The translations under genes and the position numbers were made by a program. Positions 18,642 through 30,149 of a DNA stretch of 64,000 bases are shown here, piece by piece (positions within the stretch are counted from its first letter, which is position 1; every line of letters begins with the position of its first letter). Source of the stretch: Cladorhizidae sp. MBARI D1340-BT2 (taxonomy: Eukaryota; Porifera; Demospongiae; Poecilosclerida; Cladorhizidae). Where the stretch lies: the NCBI GenBank assembly GCA_028752905.1, contig JAQNBH010000017.1, forward strand, positions 37,431,929 to 37,495,928, written 5' to 3'. The notes beneath the pieces are model-generated. The model was not told where the DNA came from. It saw only the letters and a list, made by a program, of their open reading frames with translations, and did not search any database.

Positions 18642-19180
18642 TCTGACAGGAAGGTATATACCAATATTAGAGAATGTGACGGGATACCGAAGAATCTTAG
18701 CTAGGCTCTCACATTAACTTATAAAGACTCCTGCTCTGGGATTAGTCGACGTAGAATAAAACGTCATCAGAGGGTCACGAACCCTTGACACAATGTAACA
18801 TGATGTCATAAAGCAAACTTTTTTGTCGCCTAAATAACCGCTAGAACGTGGTTTACTAACGGCTTACATTCCGCACTCGCAGCTAGAAGGAAAAAAGTAG
18901 GGCGAAACAAAATTACAAAAGAGAGTTACCATCACAGCGCAAGCTATATTTACAGGACACTATTGTGACCAAATGAAGCTACCCTCCAGAGGTTATAGCG
19001 ATCAACTTATGGAGGGGTAATGCATCCCTCTGGATCCGCCGCCTCCCCATTCGATCTCCTGAGGTGGACGGTTTAATTTAGATTTTAGTAATACAATATG
19101 TTTATCGTGTCTGAATTATTTTTTAATAAAAATTAAAAAATTAGCCAAGAGATGTATGAGACCGTGCGTATACGCAGACT

Positions 19181-19262
19181 TGTTCATGTGTGGATGGAGA
19201 AAATCACCTTCCGAATAAGCCGGCCAGACTATGAGTAGCCTGCGTCTGCTAAGCATGGCTAG
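19181..19262 (-). repeat. Partial duplicate of the fucosyltransferase-like coding region
   Basis: About 77 bp (19183-19259) appear identical to 18159-18235 inside the gene, encoding the SRRRLLIVWPAY part. It stands alone between unrelated sequence and the 17-bp minisatellite, about 1 kb upstream of the gene. Confidence 0.85.
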
Positions 19263-19281
19263 GTATCTGGGAATAGATGCG

Positions 19282-19500
19282 CGCCCGGAGTATAGGTCAC
19301 ACCGGAGTATAGGTCACACCGGAGTATAGGTCCCACCAGAGTATAGGTCCCACCAGAGTATAGGTCCCACCAGAGTATAGGTCCCACCAGAGTATAGGTC
19401 GTACCAGAGTATAGGTCGCACCAGAGTATAGGTCACACCAGAGTATAGGTCGCACCAGAGTATAGGTCACACCGGAGTACAGGTCACACCGGAGTGTACA
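19282..19500. repeat. 17-bp minisatellite
   Basis: About a dozen units of the form GGAGTATAGGTCACACC with variation at a few positions (CACACC, CCCACC, CGCACC; CGGAG or CAGAG). It is bounded on both sides by a GATGCGCGC motif (19276-19284 and 19501-19509). Confidence 0.9.
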
Positions 19501-19574
19501 GATGCGCGCACCAATCTCACGTTTACTTTTTTGGTACGGGGAAAAAAGGTTGCGCATGGCCCCCTGTTTTTGGT

Positions 19575-19770
19575 GGGCCCCTACTCTTGGTGGGCCCCTA
19601 GGCTTCAGCCTAGTCAGCCTTATGGATAATACGGCCCTGGCTGTACTGCTGTGTAGGCTGCATGCAATATCTTACCAGTGGAAGCATGCGCGGTATCTTA
19701 CCAGTGGAAGCATGCAGTATCTTACCAGTGGAAGCATGCAGTATCTTACCAGTGGAGCATGCATTCTTAC
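19575..19770. repeat. Short tandem repeats: GGTGGGCCCCTA and 24-bp units
   Basis: TTGGTGGGCCCCTA occurs twice at 19570-19602. About four units of TATCTTACCAGTGGAAGCATG follow at 19668-19760. Confidence 0.8.
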
Positions 19771-21090
19771 CAGGAACCTGCTCTGTTATTGTGTCTAGTT
19801 TGGCTCCCCACCTTCACTGTACTTATATTTTACTATTTTGCTCTGCTTATGATTTAATGTTGCTATTGCTGAGCCTGTTTATTATTAGATGGTGGGAACT
19901 GGCAAGTAACTATTTGGTGGTACTCATTGAGTCCCTGGGGGGATGGTTTCAAGAAGGGAAAAATAATTCTGGAATTTTTCTTTTTCCCTATTAGCTTGAT
20001 AGAAGTCACCGACTTGATGCAGTGGTAAAGGAGAGAGTCAGAGGTGAGAGGTGGAGAGAAATGGATGGAGTTGTGGTCAGAGCTAGGTACAGGGAAGAGA
20101 GACTTCACAGTGGGTAGGAGTAAAGGCAGAGGGTAGTTGCCGATTAACTATGCGCGACTTTGGAGCTCATATAATGCTAGGTGAGGCTGCGCCTAGCCAC
20201 ACTCTATAAACTGCGCTAGCTATGTAGAGCTTACATAATACAAGCAGTTTGTTGATGAGACTGCCTCTCTAACATTTTAATTGCTGAATGGACAAAATTT
20301 ACAGCGGGAAATGTCAAAGTTGACGGCTTCAAGATAAAAAGAAAGAAAAACAAAGCAGGCTGCCATAATGCATACCTATGTCTGTCTCTCTCTCTCTGTG
20401 TGTGTATGTTTGTGTGTGTATGTGTGTTTAGAGGCCGCTGGATGCCACACCAGCTTGACTCCTGCAAACTGAGTGTGGGTATCTCTGCTAGTGCTTGCAG
20501 CATGCAATTAGGAGTAGTAAATGTTTGTTTGTGTGTTTGTATGTGTGCGTGTGTGGTGTGTGTGTGTTGTGTGTGTGTGTGGGTGTGTGTGTGAAGGTGT
20601 TGATCAGAACAAGGGTTGGTGTGGTATTCTTATAAGGTCAGTTTTCCTTATTTTAGGTCAAATCAGCAAGGTGGTGTTCTTCGTAGGGAGTATAATTTGT
20701 TGTCAGAAGGAAGTCATGATCTCTAATTGACCAATTATGCAATTATTTATTGTACATGCATTTGGTTGCAAGCTGCCTTCAGAGAGAGAGAAGACCATGT
20801 CTAAAAATGGATAATGGCTTTTAAGTGTGTGTGGTGATTACCAGAGGGAGAGAGAGAGAGTGTGTGTGTGCGTGGATCATTATAATGGCTTCCCTCAAGA
20901 GTGAGTAGTGGTAATGAGTGGCTTCTTAAGTTTGAATCAGTTTCCTTTTCTTGGTATATATATGTGTTTGGGAGCAGCCATAAGTGTGCTCACTGACAAA
21001 TAATATCCTCTGACCGCTTTGACTTCAAGTATTTAATTGGAATTGGATCAGAGAAGAGGAGAGCAGAGCAAGTGGCTTTGCAACAGCTAT
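19771..21090. other. Sequence without a recognised gene
   Basis: Contains TG-rich runs at 20390-20430 and 20520-20595 and short AG runs near 20850. No coding signature is seen. Confidence 0.55.
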
Positions 21091-21094
21091 AATA

Positions 21095-22520
21095 CTGTGT
21101 GCGAATGTGTGTGTGTGTGCATATATATGCATGCATGTGTGTATGCGTGCATATAAATGCATGCATGTGTGTGTGTGTGCATGCATATATACGTGTGTGT
21201 GTGCGTGCATATATAATATTATGCATGCATGTGTGCGTGCGTGCATATATATGCATGCATGTGTGTATGCGTGCATATATATGCATGCATGTGTGTGTGT
21301 GTGCATGCATATATACGTGTGTGTGTGCGTGCATATATAATATTATGCATGCATGTGTGCGTGCCTGCATATATATGCGTGCATGTGTGTGTGCGTGCAT
21401 ATATATATATATATGCATCCATGTGTGTGTGCATGCATATATATGCATGCATATGTGTGTGTGCATATATATGCATGTAGGTGTGTGTGCGTGCATATAT
21501 ATGCATGCATGCATGTGTGTGTGTGTGCATGCATATATACGTGTGTGTGTGCGTGCATATATATGCATGCATGTGTGCGTGTGTGCATATATATGCATGC
21601 ATGTGTGTGCATGCATATATATGTATGCATGTGTGTGTGTGTGCATTTATATGCATGCAGGTGTGTGTGCATGCATATATATGCATGCATGTGTGTGTGC
21701 GTGCATATATATGCATGCATGTGTGTATGCGTGCATATATATGCATGCATGTGTGTTTGCATATGTATGCATGCATATGTGTGTGTGCTGCATGCAGATG
21801 TGTGTGCGTGCATATATATGCATGTATGTGTGTGTGCATGCATATATACGTGTGTGTGTGCATGCATATATATGCATGCATGTGTGCGTGCGTGCATATA
21901 TATGCATGCATGTGTGTGTGCATGCATGTGTGTGTGCGTGCATATATATGCATGCATGTGTGTGTGCGTGCATATTTCATATATATTATATATGCATGCA
22001 GGTGTGTGTGCGTGCATATATACGCATGCATGTGTGTGCGTGTGCATATATATGCATGCATGTGTGTATGCATGCATATATGTGTGTGTGCGTGCATATA
22101 TATGCATGCATGCATGTGTGTGCGTGCATATATAAGCATGCATGTGTGTGTGTGCATGCATATATATGCATGCATGTGTGTGCGTGCATATATATGCATA
22201 CATGTGTGTGTGCGTGCATATATGTGCATGCAGGTGTGTGTGCGTGCATATATATGCATGCATGTGTGTGTGCGTGCATATATATGCATGCATATGTGTG
22301 TGCGTACATATATATGCATGCATGTGTGTGTGTGCATATATATGCATGCATGTGTATGTGCATATATATGCATGCATGTGTGCGTGTGCATATATATGCA
22401 TGCATGTGTGTGTGTGTGCATATATATGCATGCATGTATGTGTGCTTATATATGCATGCATGTGTGTGTGCATATATTATATGCATGCATATGTGTATGC
22501 GTGCATTGTCTGCATGTGTT
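21095..22520. repeat. 1.4-kb alternating purine-pyrimidine tandem array
   Basis: About 40 imperfect units of 30-40 bp, each a TGTGTGTGCGTGC run followed by ATATATATGCATGCATG. Almost every step alternates purine and pyrimidine. The six-frame open reading frames here (up to 479 codons of Cys/Val/His/Met or Thr/His repeats) are produced by the repeat. Confidence 0.95.
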
Positions 22521-22536
22521 AAAAATTACTTTATCT

Positions 22537-22915
22537 AGTCTCCCTCGAGCCACCAAGAGGGAAGGAGACCAGCCCTAGCATTACATCACAATACACTGTT
22601 ATTATAGGCATTATGGATTGCATTTCTCTAGCTACTCCTCTGGCCCTAGCCATTGCCCTGACCATTGCTCTGGCTAGCCTTAGCTACTCTCCTGCTCCTA
22701 GCCATTGCCTGGCTCTAGACATAGCCCTGGGCCTGAACTAGCCACTAACCTGGCCTTGTATAGCAGAAACCCTAGTATATTAGTGCTGCCTCTGCAGCTT
22801 TGATGATGATGGGGAATGCCAATGAGGAAACAACAAAGACAGTTCCTGTGATCTGCAAGTGGTGCCTCTCTGTCTGTGTGTGTGCATGCATACACATGTG
22901 TTATATATTTGGATG
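22537..22915. repeat. Dispersed repeat, copy 1
   Basis: Starts with a CTAGTCTCCCT...AGAGGGAAGGAGACCAG hairpin-like motif, continues with AGCCATTGCC-type units and ends in a TG/CATGCA tract. The same order of parts appears at 23262-23620. Confidence 0.7.
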
Positions 22916-23261
22916 TGTGTTCTGCGTGCATGCATGTGTGTGTGTGAAATAAGTGGGATTCAATTGTGGAAACAGGATATTGTAGTTTCGGTATGGATCA
23001 GAACATGTGATGGGCAACAATATCCATGGACAACTGAGGGGATGCTCTAAGTAAAAACATTGAAATATTAAGCTGGTGTGCAGCTTGTCTCTTCACATCC
23101 TTTCCTTCTACAGTAACAGTCAGGAGTGGCAACTGCGGTGGACATGGCAACTGGAATCCACATTACAATCATATCCACAAGTCATAGCTATAATCGGCTG
23201 CAGCAGTAAAGCAGGCTCACTTGTGCATGTGTGCATGTGTGCATGTGTTTGTTAATTATTT

Positions 23262-23620
23262 CTAGTCTCCCTTCACCAGCAAGAGGGAAAGAGACCAGCT
23301 AACCTCTAGGGGAAACTAATTATCCTAGCATCATGGTAATGTTACTGTAGGAATTATGGATTGCTTAGCTCTAGCTACTATCCGGCACCTAGCCATTGCC
23401 TGGCTCTAGACATTGCCGGGCTCTAGACATTCTCCTGTAGCGGAAGCCCTATTACTAATGCTGACTGTATAGTATAAGATGATTTAGTCCCCAATAAAGA
23501 CATCATTGGTGATCTACAGGTGGTGTGTGTGCATGCGCATGTGAAGGGTGTGCAAATGTGCACACACATGTGGTGTATGTATGCATGCACATGTGTGGCA
23601 TGTGCATACGTACACACGCA
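23262..23620. repeat. Dispersed repeat, copy 2
   Basis: Same order as the copy at 22537, but diverged: inverted CTAGTCTCCCTT / AGAGGGAAAGAGACCAG motif, CTAGCCATTGCCTGGCTCTAGACAT units, and a TG-rich end. Confidence 0.7.
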
Positions 23621-23824
23621 TGTGTTGTGAGTGTGCATGTGCACGTAGTATCTGTTTGTGTGTGTGTATGTGAGAGAGTGGCATGTAGTGTGTATGAATT
23701 GGATCCCCATTAGATGGCTGCATGTTTTATTGTGACATTTTTTTGGACTAATATACAAGAAATGCCTCCACAACCAAGTGACGTGCCATAATTTGATTTT
23801 TGATGTACTTGTCTTCGTGTTGCA

Positions 23825-23911
23825 GTGAGGCAAGTTGCTGGAAGAGGTTCTGACTGGACTCTGCACATACTTTCACTGTTGCTGGCCCTAATGGGCGTAT
23901 CTGCAGTCTGG
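23825..23911 (+). other. Possible orphan exon with a hydrophobic segment
   Basis: Bounded by a GTTGCAG acceptor-like and a GTGAGT donor-like site. One frame reads GSDWTLHILSLLLALMGV, which could span a membrane. A second candidate terminal exon (about 24889-25021) follows a CCCTTCCAG site. I do not recognise a protein, and neither may be real. Confidence 0.2.
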
Positions 23912-24599
23912 GTGAGTCTCTAACATTATACATGCTATAAGTGTATTTATACACACACGCACCGTGTCTAAATGATATACTGCGATAATTATTTGTATGA
24001 GTTAAGATACAATACTGGTTGCTATAGCTACAGTTGATGTGCGAGAATGAGTATATCTCTGTATATAATACATGCTTTGCTTGTAAGCTTTGGTTTAATA
24101 GAAGTCAGGTTTATGGTGGAGGTTGCATCGTGGGTATGTGAGGTTAGTGATGGCGGCTCTTGGGTGCATACACTGCAGCACTAGCTTGCATAGCTTGTTT
24201 GATGGCATGTTTGTTTTTTGACAGTGTGTGTGGTGTGGTGTGTGATATGTGCACATGTGGCTGGTATGTGGCCCTGTCTTGTTGGTGGTCATTGTTCTCC
24301 CCCTAGGTGAGGACATATTGTCCATCCTGCTCCACTTGAGGTTGTGAGCTCTTCCTTCTCGCAAGAACAAGATCACAGAGCTGTTGGCCATATAGATACA
24401 TGTACACATCCACCACTATGGTTAGTGCAGCCACCCTGGTTAGTGAAGCCACTCTGGTTAGTGCAGCCACCTGGTTAGGCACTTGGTCAGTTAATGGAAG
24501 CACCATTTCCCTGGTGCACGTATCTATATTCCATCCCTTCAAAGCCTCCACCTCTTGACCACATACATGCATGAATGTGCATGTCCTAGTCACTGTTTA

Positions 24600-24785
24600 G
24601 TTGTTGTTGTTAATATTGTTATCGTTATTGTTTTTGTTGTTGTTGTTATTATTATTACCACTACTATTACTACTACTACTACCACCACTACTACTACTAC
24701 TGCTACCTCTACTACATGTACTACTATTACTATTACTACTGCTACTACTGTTATTATTATTATTATTAATTTTATTACTATTTAT
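24600..24785. repeat. TTG/TTA/CTA trinucleotide microsatellite
   Basis: Runs of TTG, ATT and ACT triplets. Poly-Leu and poly-Thr frames across it are artefacts. Three units of a 24-bp GGTTAGTGCAGCCAC repeat lie just upstream at 24418-24480. Confidence 0.9.
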
Positions 24786-27480
24786 GTGCTCAAAGCCAGA
24801 TTCTTTGCCCTGTATATGCCCAGTAGACTACTGTAGGTGTCAGAAAACAGTGGAGGCCAATGGCAACTCTTAGCCTGTCCCTTCCAGGCATTTCCTGCTG
24901 TTCCTAGAAACTCTTCTGCTGAGGAAGGTTGTACAGGCACCTACGCTTACCTTGAACCACTCTCAGGCCCTTTCTTGTTTCCTTTCAATGGATCTGATTC
25001 TTATAGCAAACTGAAGCTCTAACTAGTTATTCCTGGAAAGAAGCTGTGAGTCTATAACCAGTGTGAGTGCTAGGTCTGACAAAAATTGACTTCTCATCTA
25101 CTGAAGTAGATGCTGCTTTGTCACATTAGATCTAGGATGCATCCTTTCCCCCAGGGACTGATTCTGAACTGTTTGTAACATTAGACAGGTAGTATATAAA
25201 TAATTATATATTATTACCTTTGTTCATAGCATTTTACTCTGTAATAGTGAATTTGGCCATGATTTTGTGGGACTTTTTTCTTCCTTTGATAGTTTATGTA
25301 ATATATAATAATTATTTATTTGTTTATATATTTCAGGAAGAGGAAGTTACTGTGGGTGCCCTGTAACATTCTGGTGAAGCCACCCGAGTCTGCTGATGAA
25401 AGGAAAATGATATCATTGTTATTATTGTGCGTACATTACCTGCGAAATCCTGGTGTGCTCTCTGATTATTATTATTAGACAATATGACCATACAGATGGG
25501 GTAGGGATTGGTGAAGCATGTTTATAGTGTCACATTGGTAGCCAATTTTTTTTGCGAGTGGTTTTTTAAAAGCATATGTGCTGGATGCTTGCTGATATCA
25601 GTGAAGAGTGTCGATGCAAAATCGCTTACATCAATCCCTTCCAACAGAAACTGTCACAGGGGTGGACCTGGAAGAGGAGGAGTTTTTTTCAGTGAAATTT
25701 CATTCAAGTGATTCTTGAAATGTGGATGTTTCAGACTCTGCCTGAACTGCAGTTCTTGCAATGTAATTTTGTTGCAAATGGACTCCACGGAAGAAGCATT
25801 TTGAGCTCGATTTGAGCAGCTGTTCACAAGACAGTTAGAAAGCTCCCCTCCCCCCTCCCCACACACTTTCAGCACTTGTAATAGTGCACCAATGGCAATC
25901 TTGCAAATGCTTGATTTCCTCTGAGTCCGTAAAGTAGATATAATAAAGAGTGTTGTGAAAAAATTTCATCTTATAATACTTGAAAGAGCATCAGAACAAA
26001 ACTGATAAATTATGCATTAGTACATAAAAACTATACCATTCCCTTTACAGCATCCACATTCCTTTTCTAGATGAAATGATCAGAAATTGAGGCGATGGTC
26101 AATATGATCTCCCAGTTGAATGAATGGGGCATGTCATCAAGATTCAATTCTGTGATTCATGTGCTTCTACATTGACATATCTGATATATATGAGAAAATT
26201 TATGTGTATAATAAAATGCATACATCTTTCATATACATATATACATACACGTTATGTAGGATAGAATCCCTGAAAATAACAAAAATTCTTACTATCTTCC
26301 TTCTTTAAATAACTAGACACTATTTTTGAAAGAAAAAAATTCCTGCTTTTTCCCCTTATTGCCCTCTTGCAGACATCACTACATCACTCAGGCCATAGCG
26401 AAGTAAATTAACATCAGGCTATGCATTAATATTGAAAGAGCTATTGCACATTGAAAAGCAGTTGCTAAAAATCAAGTGACTTCTCTATGATTTTACAAAT
26501 AGTACCACTCTAAGATGGAGATCCCAGGTTTCATGTGGCTCCTCCCTAGACCAGCAGTAAAATTGGTTACTTGTCTGTGCTGCTTGACTGCTACTAGCTT
26601 CCATCCTGCAACAGAAAGCTGCACTCCACTCTCATCACCATGCTATGGTGGCTGGTCTTAAAAGCAATAGGAAAACTATGCAGATATATTTAGAGATTGT
26701 GGGATTATTACTTTATGAACTACATTAAAGGATTTCCTGTATATTAGACAACCATGAGATAGCTCCTTTAAAATTATCTCTTGGGTTACTGACCTGAACT
26801 CTCTACACCATTATCAGTCAAGAATTTATCACGATTAGAACAGTTGCACTTGTAAGAACATTCCACACAATAATTCATTTATAACAAGAAGGAAGCCACA
26901 TAACCAAGCCTTGGCATTCATGAAGCATATCTCCCATCAGCACAGATACAACATACATATGGACAAATGTCGATGGAGTTCACTTTCGATTTTTTCCCTT
27001 TTTGTAAGGAACAGCTGAACTTCTTTGTGGTCCTCTTATTGATACTCTAGGCCATAGCGGAATCCACTGAAGAAAAACAAAATGTGATGAACAATGAACA
27101 TTCACTCTTCAACCAAAATATTTTACTAATTGGATTGCACTCATTCAATATGCACTACTAAATTGCAGAAAAGTTCACCATTCGTGACCAGGATCTAGTC
27201 TCTCTCCTGCAGGTGTTCTGCACTTGAATAGTTGCACACCTTCAACAATCCGCATTACTGAAGCATAAAAAAAAGGATTTTCTTTTAAATTAGGACTAGG
27301 GAGATCAGTAGATGCTTTGACATCACACAAGATGAGGTCAGATCTATTTTGGCAACCCGGTCCACATTTTTCTGCCAAAATGATCCACCTAGTTTATGTT
27401 TTGCCCTAGTCCAATTTTTACGTGACACTGTCTCTGGATTAATAACATTTTGTTGATTTTGTTGATTTTGTGATAATTGT
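24786..27480. other. Sequence without a recognised gene
   Basis: About 2.7 kb, mostly AT-rich. Minus-strand frames at 25654-25875 and 27175-27536 are short and match nothing I know. No transposon signature is visible. Confidence 0.5.
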
Positions 27481-27489
27481 GCCAAAAAG

Positions 27490-28030
27490 TACATAGTTCC
27501 AGTGGTGGCTATAGTTGATGCAGTGGCTATAGCCATAGTTGCTGTAGTGGCTATATAGTGGCTATAGCCATAGTGACATAGTTGCTGTAGTGGCTATAGC
27601 CATAGTTGCTAGTGGCTATAGCATAGTGGCTATAGCCAGTTGTTGTAGTGGCTATGGCCATAGTTGCTGTAGTGGCTATAGCCTTAGTTGCTGTAGTGAC
27701 TATAGACATAGTTGTTGTAGTGGCTATGGCTATAGCCTTGGGGCTGTAGTGCTATAGCCATTGTTCTGTAGTGGCCAAAGCTATAGCTACTTGATGTAGT
27801 GGCGAAGCCATAGTTGCTATAGCCATAGTTGCTGTAGTGGCTATAGTATAGTGGCTATAGCCATAGTAGTGTCTATGGCCATAGTTGCCGTAGTGGCCAT
27901 AGCCATAGTTGCTGTAGTGACTATAGCCACCTTGGTTGCTGTAGTGGCTATAGCCATAGTTGCTGGAGTGACTATAGCCACCTTGTGCTGGAGTGGCTAT
28001 AGCCATAGTTGCTGTAGCAACTATAGCCTA
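27490..28030. repeat. Minisatellite of GTAGTGGCTATAGCCATAGTTGCT units
   Basis: Roughly 20 degenerate units of about 24 bp. Each contains the self-complementary core TGGCTATAGCCA, so the array can fold on itself. Frames rich in Ala-Ile or Tyr-Gly-His are repeat products. Confidence 0.9.
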
Positions 28031-28249
28031 GTCTCGTGTAGTGAGTTACTTATCATTTGGGTGCAATCTTTCACTCTACTGCATTTATCCATTCAGTGCT
28101 TTCGAGATGTGCATTCCATAGCACACTGGCTGAGATACGGGGGTGGGAGGGGGGGGGGGGGGTGGAACTGATGCCAAATATTAATATTGCACTGAAATAA
28201 TTGAGTACGACAACTTTATTAACAATTTCCATGGCTTAGTCTGTGTACA

Positions 28250-28570
28250 TTTCATAGGAAGGTATTTTGCTATTACCGTCGATATGCCGACAGGTGCAAA
28301 TTCCTTACATTCAGTAAATGTGCAGAGAAAGTGTTTACTGAAAAGGTTTCCAAAATTGGAAAAAAGCCATAGAAATGTTTAAATCTTATGGGTTCCCTCT
28401 CCCATAAAGAGGCCAAAATGAAATGGATGTCTCAAGTAAGACCCACAATTGAGAGCCAGTTACGTGCACAATTGAATGATCAGCAACAAATGCGAAGAGA
28501 GGATTTTTTCTCTCAAGGAATACAATTGCAAACATCTATTTATTTATTTTTAAATTCTATAGGTCTAGTT
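28250..28570 (+). pseudogene. hAT-type (ZMYM1-like) transposase fragment
   Basis: Frames with shifts contain FTEKGFQNWKKAIEMFKS and then HKEAKMKWMSQ followed by RPTIESQLRAQLNDQQQM. The order NWKKA ... HKEA ... QL matches the TTF-type zinc finger and following segment of ZMYM1/hAT-family proteins. There is at least one stop and one frameshift. Confidence 0.55.
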
Positions 28571-30044
28571 GTTGTAACAGCTTTAATAGCTGTAATGCTT
28601 CTACACTGCCACTCAAGGTGGCTTTAAAATCACTAACACTTTGGCCTTTTTGTGACATTGCTGTTAGTAGACTTTTCATTGGAGAGAACTAATTCCCTCT
28701 CGTCAAGGTTAGTTCTTCTAGCCTCGAAAGATAAATGTTAATGTGGAAGACAGGGAGGGTGAGGGTATTCTAATTAATTTACTAGCAATGCTGCTATAAC
28801 TGACCAACCATAAACTGTCTGTGAACCATGGGTCAAAGTATAATCATGTGAATGTTCCTGATGAATGGTCATTTGCTGCTAGTGGCCAATACTTTACCAT
28901 CCTTCTGCAGATCAGGTCAAGATGCAAGGCAATAAAGGTCAGGAGCTGCTGCCTCCACAATTTTCTTGACCTGATGTGCCACACCCTTCATTCATACATG
29001 CTGGTTATTTCTCAATGTCATAATCCTGGCATTAATTATATCATCTTGATGACAAAAGTTGGCAACCTTTCTGTTCAAATCGGTACTGGATTTTCATGCA
29101 TGCCTCATTAAAAAGTTATCTAACATTATTCTAACACATTACAGGTACACCTATTTGCTGCATTATTCTCGTAAGCTGGATGCCAATCCAGGGGGAGTGG
29201 GAGGAGGAGGGCAATCTGATTAACATCTGGTGCATGAAACAATTAGTTAAAGAATGTGCTGCCATAACTGATGAGTCATATATTGTATGAATCATGGATC
29301 AAAAGTATAATCGTGTGAATAATGTACACTTGTTGTATTATTTTTATATGCTAACTATAATTTCTGTTGATCAAACGTACTATTGTAGAGTGAAAACTTT
29401 GGTATCTATCTATGTGCTTTGCTATGCGGTTATGCCTGCTAGATAATTATATGCTTATGTCTCAGGCAAAATGTACTCATGTCACAAGAACATAACATAA
29501 CTAAGATGACGTATTGTGTGTTGTTCTAGCCATTGCCATATAGCTCTACCAACTACTGCCCTAGACAGGCTTGTATCATACATAATAGTGTAATGCATGA
29601 GAAAGTAAGAGTATAACTACAGTGGTAAAAGAAAATATAGCTCTAGTCACCGTAATCCTGATTGATCTACATTTGTGGAAATTCATGCCCCCTTGCATCA
29701 GTGCCCTCTCTTCTGCTCCATCAATCAGAGACTGTCTTGTGGTTATGGAACCAACCTGATCTCTGTTCCAAGAATCTGGGCAGTCTTATGCTAGGTAACT
29801 GGCTGAATTTGTCACCTCCAAAGCCTTATGTCTCCATTTGCATGACCAGGAGTCCCCTGATTGCCTGTAGTGCTGGTAAAGGCTCCTAATGCTTGATGAG
29901 AATATGCCATTTCCTATCGGACATAAGGTGGCTGACTCCATGGTTCAGCCCCCCTTCTCTTTATTTTTTTTTGGTTTGGCAAATTTGATCTTGCAAATTC
30001 AACCATGCACTTTCTAATTTGGCTGAGTGATTGTCACACTTTGT
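28571..30044. other. Sequence without a recognised gene; degenerate internal duplication
   Basis: Two related segments (28795-28860 and 29265-29320) share ATGGGTCAAA/GTATAATCRTGTGAAT. Apart from this duplication I see no gene. Confidence 0.5.
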
Positions 30045-30112
30045 TAGATGGGATGCACCTGGTAACACCTAAGGGTGAGACCCTTAGGTGTTAACCAGCT
30101 GCATGCCATCTA
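30045..30112. repeat. 68-bp palindrome with 3-nt loop
   Basis: TAGATGG...CCATCTA ends enclose an inner stem CTGGT-AACACCTAAGGGT / ACCCTTAGGTGTTAACCAG with loop GAG at 30077-30079. It lies about 0.5 kb upstream of the hAT remnant and could be fused transposon ends. Confidence 0.85.
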
Positions 30113-30149
30113 ACCATGTGTTCAAAGTACATACAGCCATAAGCATGCT

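Noticed and set aside
19282..19500. CRISPR-like array
   Set aside because: Contiguous 17-bp units without unique spacers, in a eukaryotic context.
21099..22578. Open frames up to 479 codons rich in Cys-Val-His-Met or Thr-His-Ala
   Set aside because: Products of the alternating repeat; all frames on both strands are similarly open and show no domain.
25654..25875. Minus-strand frame of 73 codons; likewise 27175-27536
   Set aside because: No motif, no splice context, no homology recognised; not supportable as genes.
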